Assembly (NCBI RefSeq): GCF_026072635.1
Contig: NZ_AP023081.1
Span: 776,501 to 840,500, forward strand
Length of the DNA stretch: 64,000 bases
Direction: 5' to 3'
Origin: Pseudomonas solani
GTDB lineage: Bacteria > Pseudomonadota > Gammaproteobacteria > Pseudomonadales > Pseudomonadaceae
The notes below the pieces were generated by a model. It did not search any database, had not been told where the DNA came from, and saw only the letters and a program-made list of their open reading frames with translations. Position 1 is the stretch's first letter. Each line of letters starts with the position of its first letter. This document shows positions 16,740 to 24,721 of the stretch, in pieces. The position numbers were made by a program, and so were the translations under genes.

Positions 16740-17888
16740 ATGCGCAATTTCACCTTCTATAACCCCACCCGCATTCATTTCGGCGAAGGCCAGATCGACA
16801 AGCTGGCCCGTGAGATTCCCGCCGGCAGCCGGGTGCTGGTCACCCACGGCGGCGGCAGCATCTTCCAGAACGGCGTCTGGCAGCAGGTGGAACAGGCCCT
16901 GGCCGGTTATGCGCTGACCCGCTTCGCCGGCATCGAGGCCAACCCGCAATTCGACACCCTGGTAAAAGCCACGGAACTGGCGCGCCGCGAAGGCTGCGAC
17001 TTCATCCTCGCCGTTGGCGGCGGCTCGGTGATCGACGGCAGCAAGTTCATCGCCGCGGCCCTGTGCCATGACGGCGACCCGCTGGACCTGCTCACCGGCA
17101 CCCGGGCCAAGGCGGCCGTGCCCATGGGCTGCGTGCTGACCCTTGCCGCCACCGGCTCGGAGAGCAACCCCCACGGCGTGGTCACCCATGTGACGCGCCA
17201 GGAGAAGCTGCCCTTCTCCAGCCCCTTGCTGTACCCGCGCTTCGCCATCCTCGACCCGCGCACCACCTTCAGCCTGCCGGCGCGGCAGATCGGCAATGGC
17301 GTGGTCGACGCCTTCGTCCACACCCTGGAGCAGTACCTCACCTACCCCGCCGTTGCGCCGCTGCAGGACCGCCAGGCCGAAGGCCTGCTGCTCACCCTTA
17401 TAGAGGAAGGCCCCAAGGCCCTGGCCAACCCCGAGGACTATGCCGTGCGCGCCAACCTCATGTGGTGCGCCACCCAGGCCCTCAACGGCCTGCTCGGCTG
17501 CGGCGTGCCGCAGGACTGGGCGACCCACATGATCGGCCACGAGCTCACCGCCCTCTATCACCTCGACCATGCCCAGACCCTGGCCGTGGTGCTGCCGGCG
17601 CTGCTGGCCGAGCGCCGCGAACCCAAGCGCGCCAAGCTGGCCCAGTACGCCGAGCGGGTCTGGGGCCTGACAGGGGACGAAGACACCCGGATCGACGGCG
17701 CCATCGCCGCCACCCGCGACTTCTTCGAAGCCATGGGCGTGCCCACCCGCCTCGCCGACCACGGCCTGGACGCGGAAGCCATCCCCCAGGTGCTGGCCCA
17801 GCTGGAGCGCCACGGCATGACGGCCCTCAGCGAGCGTCGCGACCTCGACCTGGAAGCCAGCGAGCGCATCCTTCTGCGTGCCCTGTAA
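16740..17888 (+). CDS. Iron-containing alcohol dehydrogenase (YqhD/BDH type)
   Basis: The 382-residue group III dehydrogenase probably reduces aldehydes with NADPH. It shows the MRNFTFYNPTRIHFGEGQ start of the YqhD subgroup, the cofactor motif AVGGGSVIDGSKF, TLAATGSESNPHGVVT, and the metal ligands in GHELTALYHLDHAQTLAVVLPALL. GGGAG precedes the ATG. It is divergent from tcdA and has no obvious operon partner. YqhD-type enzymes detoxify short-chain aldehydes in other bacteria; that role here is inference. Confidence 0.88.
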   Translation: MRNFTFYNPTRIHFGEGQIDKLAREIPAGSRVLVTHGGGSIFQNGVWQQVEQALAGYALTRFAGIEANPQFDTLVKATELARREGCDFILAVGGGSVIDGSKFIAAALCHDGDPLDLLTGTRAKAAVPMGCVLTLAATGSESNPHGVVTHVTRQEKLPFSSPLLYPRFAILDPRTTFSLPARQIGNGVVDAFVHTLEQYLTYPAVAPLQDRQAEGLLLTLIEEGPKALANPEDYAVRANLMWCATQALNGLLGCGVPQDWATHMIGHELTALYHLDHAQTLAVVLPALLAERREPKRAKLAQYAERVWGLTGDEDTRIDGAIAATRDFFEAMGVPTRLADHGLDAEAIPQVLAQLERHGMTALSERRDLDLEASERILLRAL

Positions 17889-18109
17889 TCCCCTTCGTAC
17901 CGGGCCTGACACAACGCCAGCGGCGGGCCCGGGAAATCGCCGCGAACTTCTCCGCAACCCCAGGGACAAAGCCTGTGTGCAATGGCCGGCAGGCACGGCT
18001 ATCGTTCGTACAGAATCTATACAGTCGCCGGACGCCGGAGTAGCATGCGCGCCGACCAGCGCTCGCTGGCGCTATCTCCCCGTTCCACGCTTCGGAACCT
18101 GAAATCCCT

Positions 18110-20701
18110 ATGCCATCGCGTAAATTTGGACTCAACCTGGTGGTCTTCGTGGCGGTCGCCGCGTTGTTCACCGGAATCTGGGCGCTCTACAACCGTCCCG
18201 TCAGTGCCCCGGACTGGCCCGAGCAGATCTCCGGCTACTCCTACTCGCCGTTCCGTGTGGACCAGAACCCCCAGCAGGACCGCTACCCCACCGACGAGCA
18301 GATCCGTGAAGACCTCGAGCTGCTGAGCAAGCAGACCGACAACATCCGCACCTACTCGGTGGACGGCACCCTCGCCGACATCCCCCGAATCGCCGAGGAA
18401 TTCGGCCTGCGCGTGACCCTCGGCATCTGGATCAGCCCGGACGAAGCGCGCAACGAGCGCGAGATCACCAAGGCCATCGAGATCGCCAACAACTCGCGCA
18501 GCGTCGTGCGCGTAGTGGTCGGCAACGAAGCGTTGTTCCGCCGCGAGATCAGCCGCAAGGACCTCTCCGTCTACCTCGACCGCGTCCGCGCGGCCGTGAA
18601 GGTGCCGGTGACCACCTCCGAGCAGTGGCACATCTGGCTGAAGTACCCGGAGCTGGCCAACCACGTCGACCTGGTCGCCGCCCACGTCCTGCCCTACTGG
18701 GAATTCATCCCCATGGAGGACTCCACCCAGTTCGTACTGGAGCGCGCCAAGGACCTGAAGAAGGCCTTCCCGAAAAAGCCGCTGCTGCTCTCCGAAGTGG
18801 GCTGGCCGAGCAACGGCCGCATGCGCGGCGGTGCCGACGCCTCCCAGGCCGACCAGGCCATCTACCTGCGTACCCTGGTCAACGCCCTCAACGCCCAGGG
18901 CTACAACTACTTCGTGATCGAAGCCTTCGACCAGCCGTGGAAGGCCAGCGACGAAGGCTCGGTGGGTGCCTATTGGGGTGTCTACAACCTGGAGCGCCAG
19001 CCCAAGTTCAACTTCGAAGGCCCGGTGATCGCCATCCCGCAATGGCGCATGCTCGCCGTCGCCTCGGTGGTCATGGCCCTGCTGGCCCTGGCCCTGATGC
19101 TCATCGACGGTAGTGCCCTGCGTCAGCGCGGCCGCACCTTCCTCACCTTCGTCGCCTTCGCCGGTGGCTCGGTGCTGGTGTGGATCGCCTACGACTACAG
19201 CCAGCAATACAGCACCTGGTTCAGCCTCACCGTCGGCGTGCTCCTGGGCGTCGGTGCCCTGGGCGTGTTCATCGTCCTGCTCACCGAGGCCCACGAACTG
19301 GCCGAAGCGGTCTGGGTACGCTCCCGTCGCCGGCCGTTCCTGCCGGTGATCGGCGACTCGCCCTACCGGCCCAAGGTGTCGATCCACGTGCCCTGCTACA
19401 ACGAGCCGCCGGAGATGGTCAAACAGACCCTCGACGCCCTCGCCGCGCTGGATTATCCAGACTACGAAGTCATCATCATCGACAACAACACCAAGGACCC
19501 GGCCGTCTGGGAACCGGTGCAGGCGTACTGCGAGCAGCTCGGTCCGCGCTTCCGCTTCTTCCACGTCGCCCCGCTCGCCGGCTTCAAGGGCGGTGCGCTG
19601 AACTACATCCTGCCGCACACCGCGCCTGACGCCGAAGTCGTGGCGGTGATCGACTCCGACTACTGCGTGAACCCCAACTGGCTCAAGCACATGGTCCCGC
19701 ACTTCGCCGATCCCTCGATCGCCGTGGTGCAGTCGCCGCAGGACTACCGCGACGGCAAGGAAAACACCTTCAAGAAGCTCTGCTACGCCGAATACAAGGG
19801 CTTCTTCCACATCGGCATGGTGACCCGCAACGACCGCAACGCGATCATCCAGCACGGCACCATGACCATGATCCGCCGCACCGTGATGGACGAGCTGCAA
19901 TGGGCCGACTGGACCATCTGCGAAGACGCCGAGCTCGGCCTGCGCGTGTTCGAAAAAGGCTATGCCGCCGCCTACGCCCATGACAGCTTCGGCCAGGGCC
20001 TGATGCCGGACACCTTCATCGACTACAAGAAGCAGCGTTTCCGCTGGGCCTATGGCGCCATCCAGATCATGAAGGGGCACGCCCGCAGCCTGTTCCTGGG
20101 CAAGGATTCCGAGCTCAAGCGTGGCCAGCGCTACCACTTCATCGCCGGCTGGCTGCCGTGGATCGCCGACGGCCTGAACATCTTCTTCACCATCGGTGCG
20201 CTGCTCTGGTCGGCCGCGATGATCATCGTGCCGCAACGGGTCGACCCGCCGCTGCTGATCTTCGCCATCCCGCCGCTGGCGCTGTTCTTCTTCAAGGTGG
20301 CGAAGATCGTGTTCCTCTACCAGCGCGCCGTCGGCGTCAACCTGAAGGACGCGTTCTGCGCTGCGGTAGCGGGCCTGGCCCTGTCGCACACCATCGCCAA
20401 GGCGGTGCTGTACGGCTTCTTCACCACCAGCATCCCGTTCTTCCGCACGCCGAAGATGCGCAGCAACCACGGCCTGATGATGGCCCTGGCGGAAGCCCGC
20501 GAAGAAGTCTTCGTGATGCTGCTGCTGTGGGGCGCCGCCATCGGCATCGGCATCGTCCAGGGCCTGCCCAGCGCCGACGTGAAGTTCTGGGTGGCCATGC
20601 TGCTGGTGCAGTCGCTGCCCTACCTCGCCGCGCTGATCATGGCGCTGCTCTCCTCGGCACCCAAGCCGCTGGAACAGCCCCATCCGGAAGCCACGGCCTG
20701 A
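18110..20701 (+). CDS. ndvB: NdvB-type beta-(1,3)-glucan synthase: GH17 domain fused to a GT2 domain
   Basis: The 863-residue inner-membrane protein joins an N-terminal signal anchor, an extracytoplasmic GH17 domain (about 35-300, with acid/base Glu in VVGNEALFR near residue 137 and nucleophile Glu in LLSEVGWPSNG near 229), two or three membrane helices, and a GT2 catalytic domain with DSD near 514, CEDAELG near 604 and QRFRW near 641, then further helices. In Pseudomonas this architecture is NdvB, which makes cyclic beta-(1,3)-glucans linked to biofilm antibiotic tolerance. The GH17 part in relatives is a glucanosyltransferase. The ribosome site is weak. A terminator follows. Confidence 0.88.
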   Translation: MPSRKFGLNLVVFVAVAALFTGIWALYNRPVSAPDWPEQISGYSYSPFRVDQNPQQDRYPTDEQIREDLELLSKQTDNIRTYSVDGTLADIPRIAEEFGLRVTLGIWISPDEARNEREITKAIEIANNSRSVVRVVVGNEALFRREISRKDLSVYLDRVRAAVKVPVTTSEQWHIWLKYPELANHVDLVAAHVLPYWEFIPMEDSTQFVLERAKDLKKAFPKKPLLLSEVGWPSNGRMRGGADASQADQAIYLRTLVNALNAQGYNYFVIEAFDQPWKASDEGSVGAYWGVYNLERQPKFNFEGPVIAIPQWRMLAVASVVMALLALALMLIDGSALRQRGRTFLTFVAFAGGSVLVWIAYDYSQQYSTWFSLTVGVLLGVGALGVFIVLLTEAHELAEAVWVRSRRRPFLPVIGDSPYRPKVSIHVPCYNEPPEMVKQTLDALAALDYPDYEVIIIDNNTKDPAVWEPVQAYCEQLGPRFRFFHVAPLAGFKGGALNYILPHTAPDAEVVAVIDSDYCVNPNWLKHMVPHFADPSIAVVQSPQDYRDGKENTFKKLCYAEYKGFFHIGMVTRNDRNAIIQHGTMTMIRRTVMDELQWADWTICEDAELGLRVFEKGYAAAYAHDSFGQGLMPDTFIDYKKQRFRWAYGAIQIMKGHARSLFLGKDSELKRGQRYHFIAGWLPWIADGLNIFFTIGALLWSAAMIIVPQRVDPPLLIFAIPPLALFFFKVAKIVFLYQRAVGVNLKDAFCAAVAGLALSHTIAKAVLYGFFTTSIPFFRTPKMRSNHGLMMALAEAREEVFVMLLLWGAAIGIGIVQGLPSADVKFWVAMLLVQSLPYLAALIMALLSSAPKPLEQPHPEATA

Positions 20702-20718
20702 CCCGTAGCGAGTGACCT

Positions 20719-20750
20719 AAACGGCGGCCAATGGCCGCCGTTTATGTTTT
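20719..20750 (+). terminator. Intrinsic terminator after ndvB
   Basis: AAACGGCGGCC pairs with GGCCGCCGTTT around AAT, followed by ATGTTTT. It separates ndvB from dapE, so dapE probably has its own promoter in the following 45 bp. Confidence 0.8.
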
Positions 20751-20795
20751 AAGATGTCGTCCTTTTCACGCCTTGCCGCCTTACCGGAGCCCTGC

Positions 20796-21935
20796 ATGAC
20801 CGCCCTCTCCCCCACCCTCGAGCTCGCCTGCGACCTCATCCGCCGCCCCTCGGTCACGCCGGTCGACGAAGGCTGCCAGGAGCTGATGATGCGCCGCCTG
20901 GAAGCGGTCGGCTTCCGCATCGAACGCATGCGCATCGAGGACGTGGAGAACTTCTGGGCCATCCGTGGCGGTGAAGGCCCCGTGCTGTGCTTCGCCGGGC
21001 ATACCGACGTGGTGCCCACCGGCCCGCTGCAGGCCTGGCAGCACCAGCCCTTCGACGCCAAGATCGACGAGCAGGGCATGCTCTGCGGCCGTGGCGCCGC
21101 CGACATGAAAGGCAGCCTGGCGTCGATGATCATCGCCGTCGAGCGCTTCGTCGCCGAACACCCGCAGCACCGGGGCGCCATCGCCTTCCTCATCACCAGC
21201 GACGAAGAAGGCCCCGCCCACCATGGCACCAAGGCCGTGGTCGAGCGCCTGGCCGCCCGTGGCGAACGCCTGGACTGGTGCATCGTCGGCGAGCCCTCCA
21301 GCACCACCCTGGTGGGTGACGTGGTGAAGAACGGCCGCCGTGGCTCCCTTGGCGCCACCCTCACCGTGCGCGGCATCCAGGGCCACGTGGCCTACCCGCA
21401 CCTGGCGAAGAACCCGATCCACCTCGCCGCCCCGGCCCTGGCGGAACTCGCCGCCGAGCATTGGGACGACGGCAACGCCTTCTTCCCGCCCACCAGCTTC
21501 CAGGTCTCCAACCTCAACTCCGGCACCGGCGCCACCAACGTGATCCCGGGTGAGCTGGTGGCGGTGTTCAACTTCCGCTTCTCCACCGAATCCACGGTCG
21601 AAGGCCTGCAGCAGCGGATCAATGCCATCCTCGACAAGCACGGCCTCGACTACCACGTGGAATGGGCCCTGTCCGGCCTGCCGTTCCTCACCGAGCCGGG
21701 CGAGCTGCTCGACGCCGTGGCCGCCAGCATCAAGGCCGTCACCGGTCGCGAGACCACCCCGTCCACCAGCGGTGGCACCTCCGATGGCCGCTTCATCGCC
21801 ACCATGGGCACCCAGGTGGTCGAGCTCGGCCCGGTCAACGCCACCATCCACCAGGTCAACGAGCGCGTGCTGGCCAGCGACCTCGACCTGCTGACCGAGA
21901 TCTACCAGCAGACCCTCGTGCGGCTGCTGGCCTGA
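20796..21935 (+). CDS. dapE: Succinyl-diaminopimelate desuccinylase
   Basis: DapE is a di-zinc M20 amidohydrolase that releases succinate from N-succinyl-LL-DAP, the step after DapC. The 379-residue protein shows FAGHTDVVPTG (first His ligand, Asp), GRGAADMKGS (bridging Asp), SDEEGPAHHG (catalytic Glu and ligand), the dimerisation-domain GIQGHVAYP and the C-terminal His in NATIHQVNE. I chose the ATG at 20796, preceded by CCGGAG, over an in-frame ATG 42 bp up. It is followed 2 bp later by rlmA. Confidence 0.96.
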   Translation: MTALSPTLELACDLIRRPSVTPVDEGCQELMMRRLEAVGFRIERMRIEDVENFWAIRGGEGPVLCFAGHTDVVPTGPLQAWQHQPFDAKIDEQGMLCGRGAADMKGSLASMIIAVERFVAEHPQHRGAIAFLITSDEEGPAHHGTKAVVERLAARGERLDWCIVGEPSSTTLVGDVVKNGRRGSLGATLTVRGIQGHVAYPHLAKNPIHLAAPALAELAAEHWDDGNAFFPPTSFQVSNLNSGTGATNVIPGELVAVFNFRFSTESTVEGLQQRINAILDKHGLDYHVEWALSGLPFLTEPGELLDAVAASIKAVTGRETTPSTSGGTSDGRFIATMGTQVVELGPVNATIHQVNERVLASDLDLLTEIYQQTLVRLLA

Positions 21936-21937
21936 TC

Positions 21938-22741
21938 ATGCTCACCTGCCCCATCTGCCAGGCGCCGCTGTCCCCCGTGGACAACGGCGTCGCCTGCCCG
22001 GCCAACCACCGGTTCGACCGCGCCCGCCAGGGCTACCTGAACCTGCTGCCGGTGCAGCACAAGAACAGCCGTGACCCCGGTGACAACGCCGCCATGGTCG
22101 AGGCCCGTCGGCGCTTCCTCGAAGGCGGTCACTACGCGCCGCTGGCCGCACGCCTGGCGCAGCTGGCCGCCGAACGCCAGCCCGCGCGCTGGCTGGATAT
22201 CGGCTGCGGCGAAGGCTACTACACCGCGCAGATCGCCGATGCGCTGCCCGACGCCGACGGCTACGGCCTGGACATCTCTCGCGAAGCGGTGAAGCGTGCC
22301 TGCCGCCGTACGCCGGGCCTGACCTGGCTGGTGGCGAGCATGGCCCGGGTGCCCCTGGCGGACGCCAGCTGCCAGCTCCTGGCCAGCGTCTTCAGCCCGC
22401 TGGACTGGCAGGAGGCCCGCCGCCTACTCGCCCCCGGCGGTGGCCTGCTGCGCATGGGCCCGACCCGCGGCCACCTGATGCAGCTACGCGAGCGCCTGTA
22501 TGACGAGGTGCGCGACTACGACGACGAGAAGCACCTGACACTGATCCCCGAGGGCATGCGACTGGAACACAGCGAAACCCTCGAATTCGACCTGCAGCTG
22601 GCCAGCAGCGAAGCCCGTGCCGACCTTCTGGCCATGACGCCCCACGGCTGGCGCGCCAGCGCCGAACGCCGCGCCGCCGTGATCAAAGACGCCTTCGAAG
22701 TGACGGTCTCCATACGCTACGATTGGATCGTCAGAAACTAG
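21938..22741 (+). CDS. rlmA: 23S rRNA (guanine-N1)-methyltransferase RlmA
   Basis: The 267-residue protein begins with a zinc-finger-like set of ligands (CPICQ, then CPANHRFD) characteristic of RlmA/RrmA, followed by a Rossmann methyltransferase domain with LDIGCGEGYYTAQIA (SAM motif I) near residue 85 and FSPLDWQEARRLLAPGG. It methylates N1 of G745 (E. coli numbering) in helix 35 of 23S rRNA. It overlaps transcriptionally with dapE (2-bp gap). Confidence 0.92.
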   Translation: MLTCPICQAPLSPVDNGVACPANHRFDRARQGYLNLLPVQHKNSRDPGDNAAMVEARRRFLEGGHYAPLAARLAQLAAERQPARWLDIGCGEGYYTAQIADALPDADGYGLDISREAVKRACRRTPGLTWLVASMARVPLADASCQLLASVFSPLDWQEARRLLAPGGGLLRMGPTRGHLMQLRERLYDEVRDYDDEKHLTLIPEGMRLEHSETLEFDLQLASSEARADLLAMTPHGWRASAERRAAVIKDAFEVTVSIRYDWIVRN

Positions 22742-22751
22742 GACCCCCGCC

Positions 22752-23123
22752 ATGCGCCAACCCGATATCGAGATCTACCTGAAGGACGCCGACCAGGACG
22801 CCGTTTCCGCCTGGCTGGCGCAGGCCCTGGGCGACTGCTCGCCCTGGCAGCAGAAGGGTCAGACCTTCAAATGCAACGCCGGCGGCATCCCCGTGACCTG
22901 GCTGCCGCGCGCGGTGGGCAAGTGGCACAGCCTGCTGCTGGAGAGCGATGCGACGCCCTGGGAGGACGACCTCTCCTGCGCACTGGCCGCGTTCGCCGCG
23001 CTGGGCGTGGAAATCCGTTGCGCACCGGGTGGCTGGCAGGAAGAAGAAGGCGAGGACGATGCGGACCGCTGGATCAGGGTCAACGCCCAAGGCAGCAGCG
23101 AGATCGTCTGGCGCACCGACTGA
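22752..23123 (+). CDS. Conserved hypothetical protein
   Basis: The 123-residue acidic soluble protein has no signal peptide or membrane helix. It reads DIEIYLKDADQDAVSAWLAQALG, then a Trp-rich middle (VTWLPRAVGKWHSLLLESD) and an acidic EEEGEDDADRW tail segment. It follows rlmA by 10 bp and ends at a bidirectional terminator. I recall a homolog in the same place next to csp and rlmA in PAO1 (PA1160). Function unknown. Confidence 0.8.
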   Translation: MRQPDIEIYLKDADQDAVSAWLAQALGDCSPWQQKGQTFKCNAGGIPVTWLPRAVGKWHSLLLESDATPWEDDLSCALAAFAALGVEIRCAPGGWQEEEGEDDADRWIRVNAQGSSEIVWRTD

Positions 23124-23152
23124 GTGCAGCCGCGAGTGGTGTTGCAGAAAAC

Positions 23153-23179
23153 AAAAGGCCCGTCATCGACGGGCCTTTT
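23153..23179. terminator. Bidirectional intrinsic terminator between the 22752 gene and csp
   Basis: AAAAGGCCCGTC and GACGGGCCTTTT pair over a 3-nt loop, giving A-runs and T-runs on both strands. It lies between convergent genes, one of two convergent junctions in the window without a dispersed repeat. Confidence 0.85.
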
Positions 23180-23190
23180 GCTTGGAGTCG

Positions 23191-23400
23191 TCAGACTCTG
23201 GAGACGTCTTCCGCCTGCAGGCCTTTCTGTCCCTGGATCACCGCGAATTCCACTTTCTGGCCTTCGACCAGGGAACGATGCCCATCGCCGCGGATAGCAC
23301 GGTAGTGAACGAAGACATCCGGACCGCTTTCGCGCTGAATGAATCCATAGCCTTTAGCGTCATTGAACCACTTGACGGTTCCGACCTCACGATCAGCCAT
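23191..23400 (-). CDS. Cold-shock-domain protein
   Basis: The 69-residue protein has RNP1 in WFNDAKGYGFIQ and RNP2 in DVFVHYRAI, the nucleic-acid-binding strands of the CspA fold. It is an RNA chaperone or regulator. The start MADREVGTVKWFNDAKG is preceded by GGAGAG; the longer in-frame extension upstream belongs to the leader. The long untranslated leader is typical of csp genes. Confidence 0.93.
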   Translation of the reverse strand: MADREVGTVKWFNDAKGYGFIQRESGPDVFVHYRAIRGDGHRSLVEGQKVEFAVIQGQKGLQAEDVSRV

Positions 23401-23729
23401 TACTACTCTCTCCAAACTCGCAATTTTATTGTGTTGCCCCTTATTCAAGAGGCTTAGACGGTTGGGCAAGGACGTTCTTCTTTTTATAGCCGACCGCAGT
23501 CCAGAGAGGCGTGGGCGGGTATTCCGAATAGCGTTCTTTTAACCACCGCGACCGGAGTATACGACAGGAAATGCTACAGAAAAGCACTTTTTTAGAATGC
23601 CGTGAAACCGCCGGCCGGCAGGGCTTTCACGCCCTTTTATGGGTCTTTCGGGGCACAAAATGGGGCACTCCCGGAGCGTTTGAAAAGCAACTTGGAAATG
23701 CCTTTCGCACACCCCGGTAGTTGCCCTTC
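23401..23729. other. 329-bp spacer: csp leader and end of the DUF4340 operon
   Basis: I see no gene here. The half next to csp is comparatively AT-rich and should hold the csp 5' leader and promoter on the minus strand. An imperfect hairpin CGTGAAA...TTTCACG at about 23602-23633 surrounds the palindrome GCCGGCCGGC and may end transcription of the minus-strand ABC operon. A short open frame across 23539-23805 overlaps the end of the DUF4340 gene and lacks coding character. Confidence 0.5.
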
Positions 23730-24710
23730 TTACTTGGCCGAGAGCACGTCTTCGAGCCTCTTCGCCAGCGCCTGGTATTGGAACGCCTCGATGCGATAAG
23801 CCCAATCGAGACGACCCGCAACTTGCTCGCCGTCGAACTTGTCCTTGCGCTTCAACTGCATCCAGTACTGCTCGCCCTGCCCCAGGATGACCCCATCGAG
23901 CTGGCCACCCGCAAAGCCCTGCAGGCTGAACTCGAGCAACGGCTTGTCCTTGAACTGCACCTGGTCCAGCGGTGCGGCGTCGGCGAACTCCAGGTCGGCG
24001 AACAGCGTCGCCATGCCATTGGCCGCCGCCTCGTAGGCCAGCGTACGGTTGGCCGGCAGTTGGCGGACCTTGAGGTTCGCTTCGCCTTCGGCATCGCGGT
24101 AGACCGCCAGCCCATTGCCCTGGCGGAACTTCACCTCGACCTGGCGCACGCTGGCGAAGGGGATGCTGGCGATACGTCGATCCAGCCAGCCGAGCTCGGT
24201 CTCCGGCAGGGCGATACGCGTGTCGATCAGCCAGCTCTGGTTCTCGCTGGCCAGGCGCACCAGTTGTCCCTTGCCGCCTTGGCCCGGCTTGCCCACCAGC
24301 AGCACCTGCTCGGGCAGGCCTTCGCCCTGCAGCTTCACGCGGATGCCCTGGCCTTCGCCCTTGTCCGCCAGGCCGAGTTGGCCGTGCAGCTCGGGCTTGG
24401 CGGTGCGCGCCTCGATTTCCCGCGCATCCCCCAGGGCCCGCAGCAGGTCGGCCACCGGCTTGGCCGCCGCCGGGTAGCCGGCCTTGTCGGGCAGCACCCA
24501 GGTGCCGCTCTGCCGTGCCAGGCGCAGCAGTGGCTGCCCCGGGCGCTCCACCTCGATGCGGTCCACCTCGGCGAGCCGGCCCTGCAGCGCCGGTAGCAAG
24601 GGCGACGGCCCCTTCACCGCGAGAGGTTCGGGGGCCCGGTGCAGGCCGACATAGGCCAGCACCAGGGCGATGGCCACCAGGGCCAGGAACAACAGTGCCT
24701 TGCGTCCCAT
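23730..24710 (-). CDS. DUF4340-family membrane-anchored periplasmic protein
   Basis: The 326-residue protein starts MGRKALLFLALVAIALVLAYVGL, a single N-terminal membrane anchor, followed by a large beta-rich domain rich in Leu/Arg/Val strands (DRIEVERPGQPLLRLARQSG, QVEVKFRQGNGLAVYR). DUF4340 proteins commonly sit with GldG-like ABC subunits, as here: it is the last gene of the ATPase, permease, GldG, DUF4340 operon, 11 bp after gldG. The role is unknown; an extracytoplasmic partner of the transporter is likely. Confidence 0.85.
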   Translation of the reverse strand: MGRKALLFLALVAIALVLAYVGLHRAPEPLAVKGPSPLLPALQGRLAEVDRIEVERPGQPLLRLARQSGTWVLPDKAGYPAAAKPVADLLRALGDAREIEARTAKPELHGQLGLADKGEGQGIRVKLQGEGLPEQVLLVGKPGQGGKGQLVRLASENQSWLIDTRIALPETELGWLDRRIASIPFASVRQVEVKFRQGNGLAVYRDAEGEANLKVRQLPANRTLAYEAAANGMATLFADLEFADAAPLDQVQFKDKPLLEFSLQGFAGGQLDGVILGQGEQYWMQLKRKDKFDGEQVAGRLDWAYRIEAFQYQALAKRLEDVLSAK

Positions 24711-24721
24711 CGGTTCTCTCC

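Noticed and set aside
23539..23805. Small minus-strand open frame upstream of csp
   Set aside because: It overlaps the DUF4340 gene end, has no ribosome site and Arg-rich low-quality composition.
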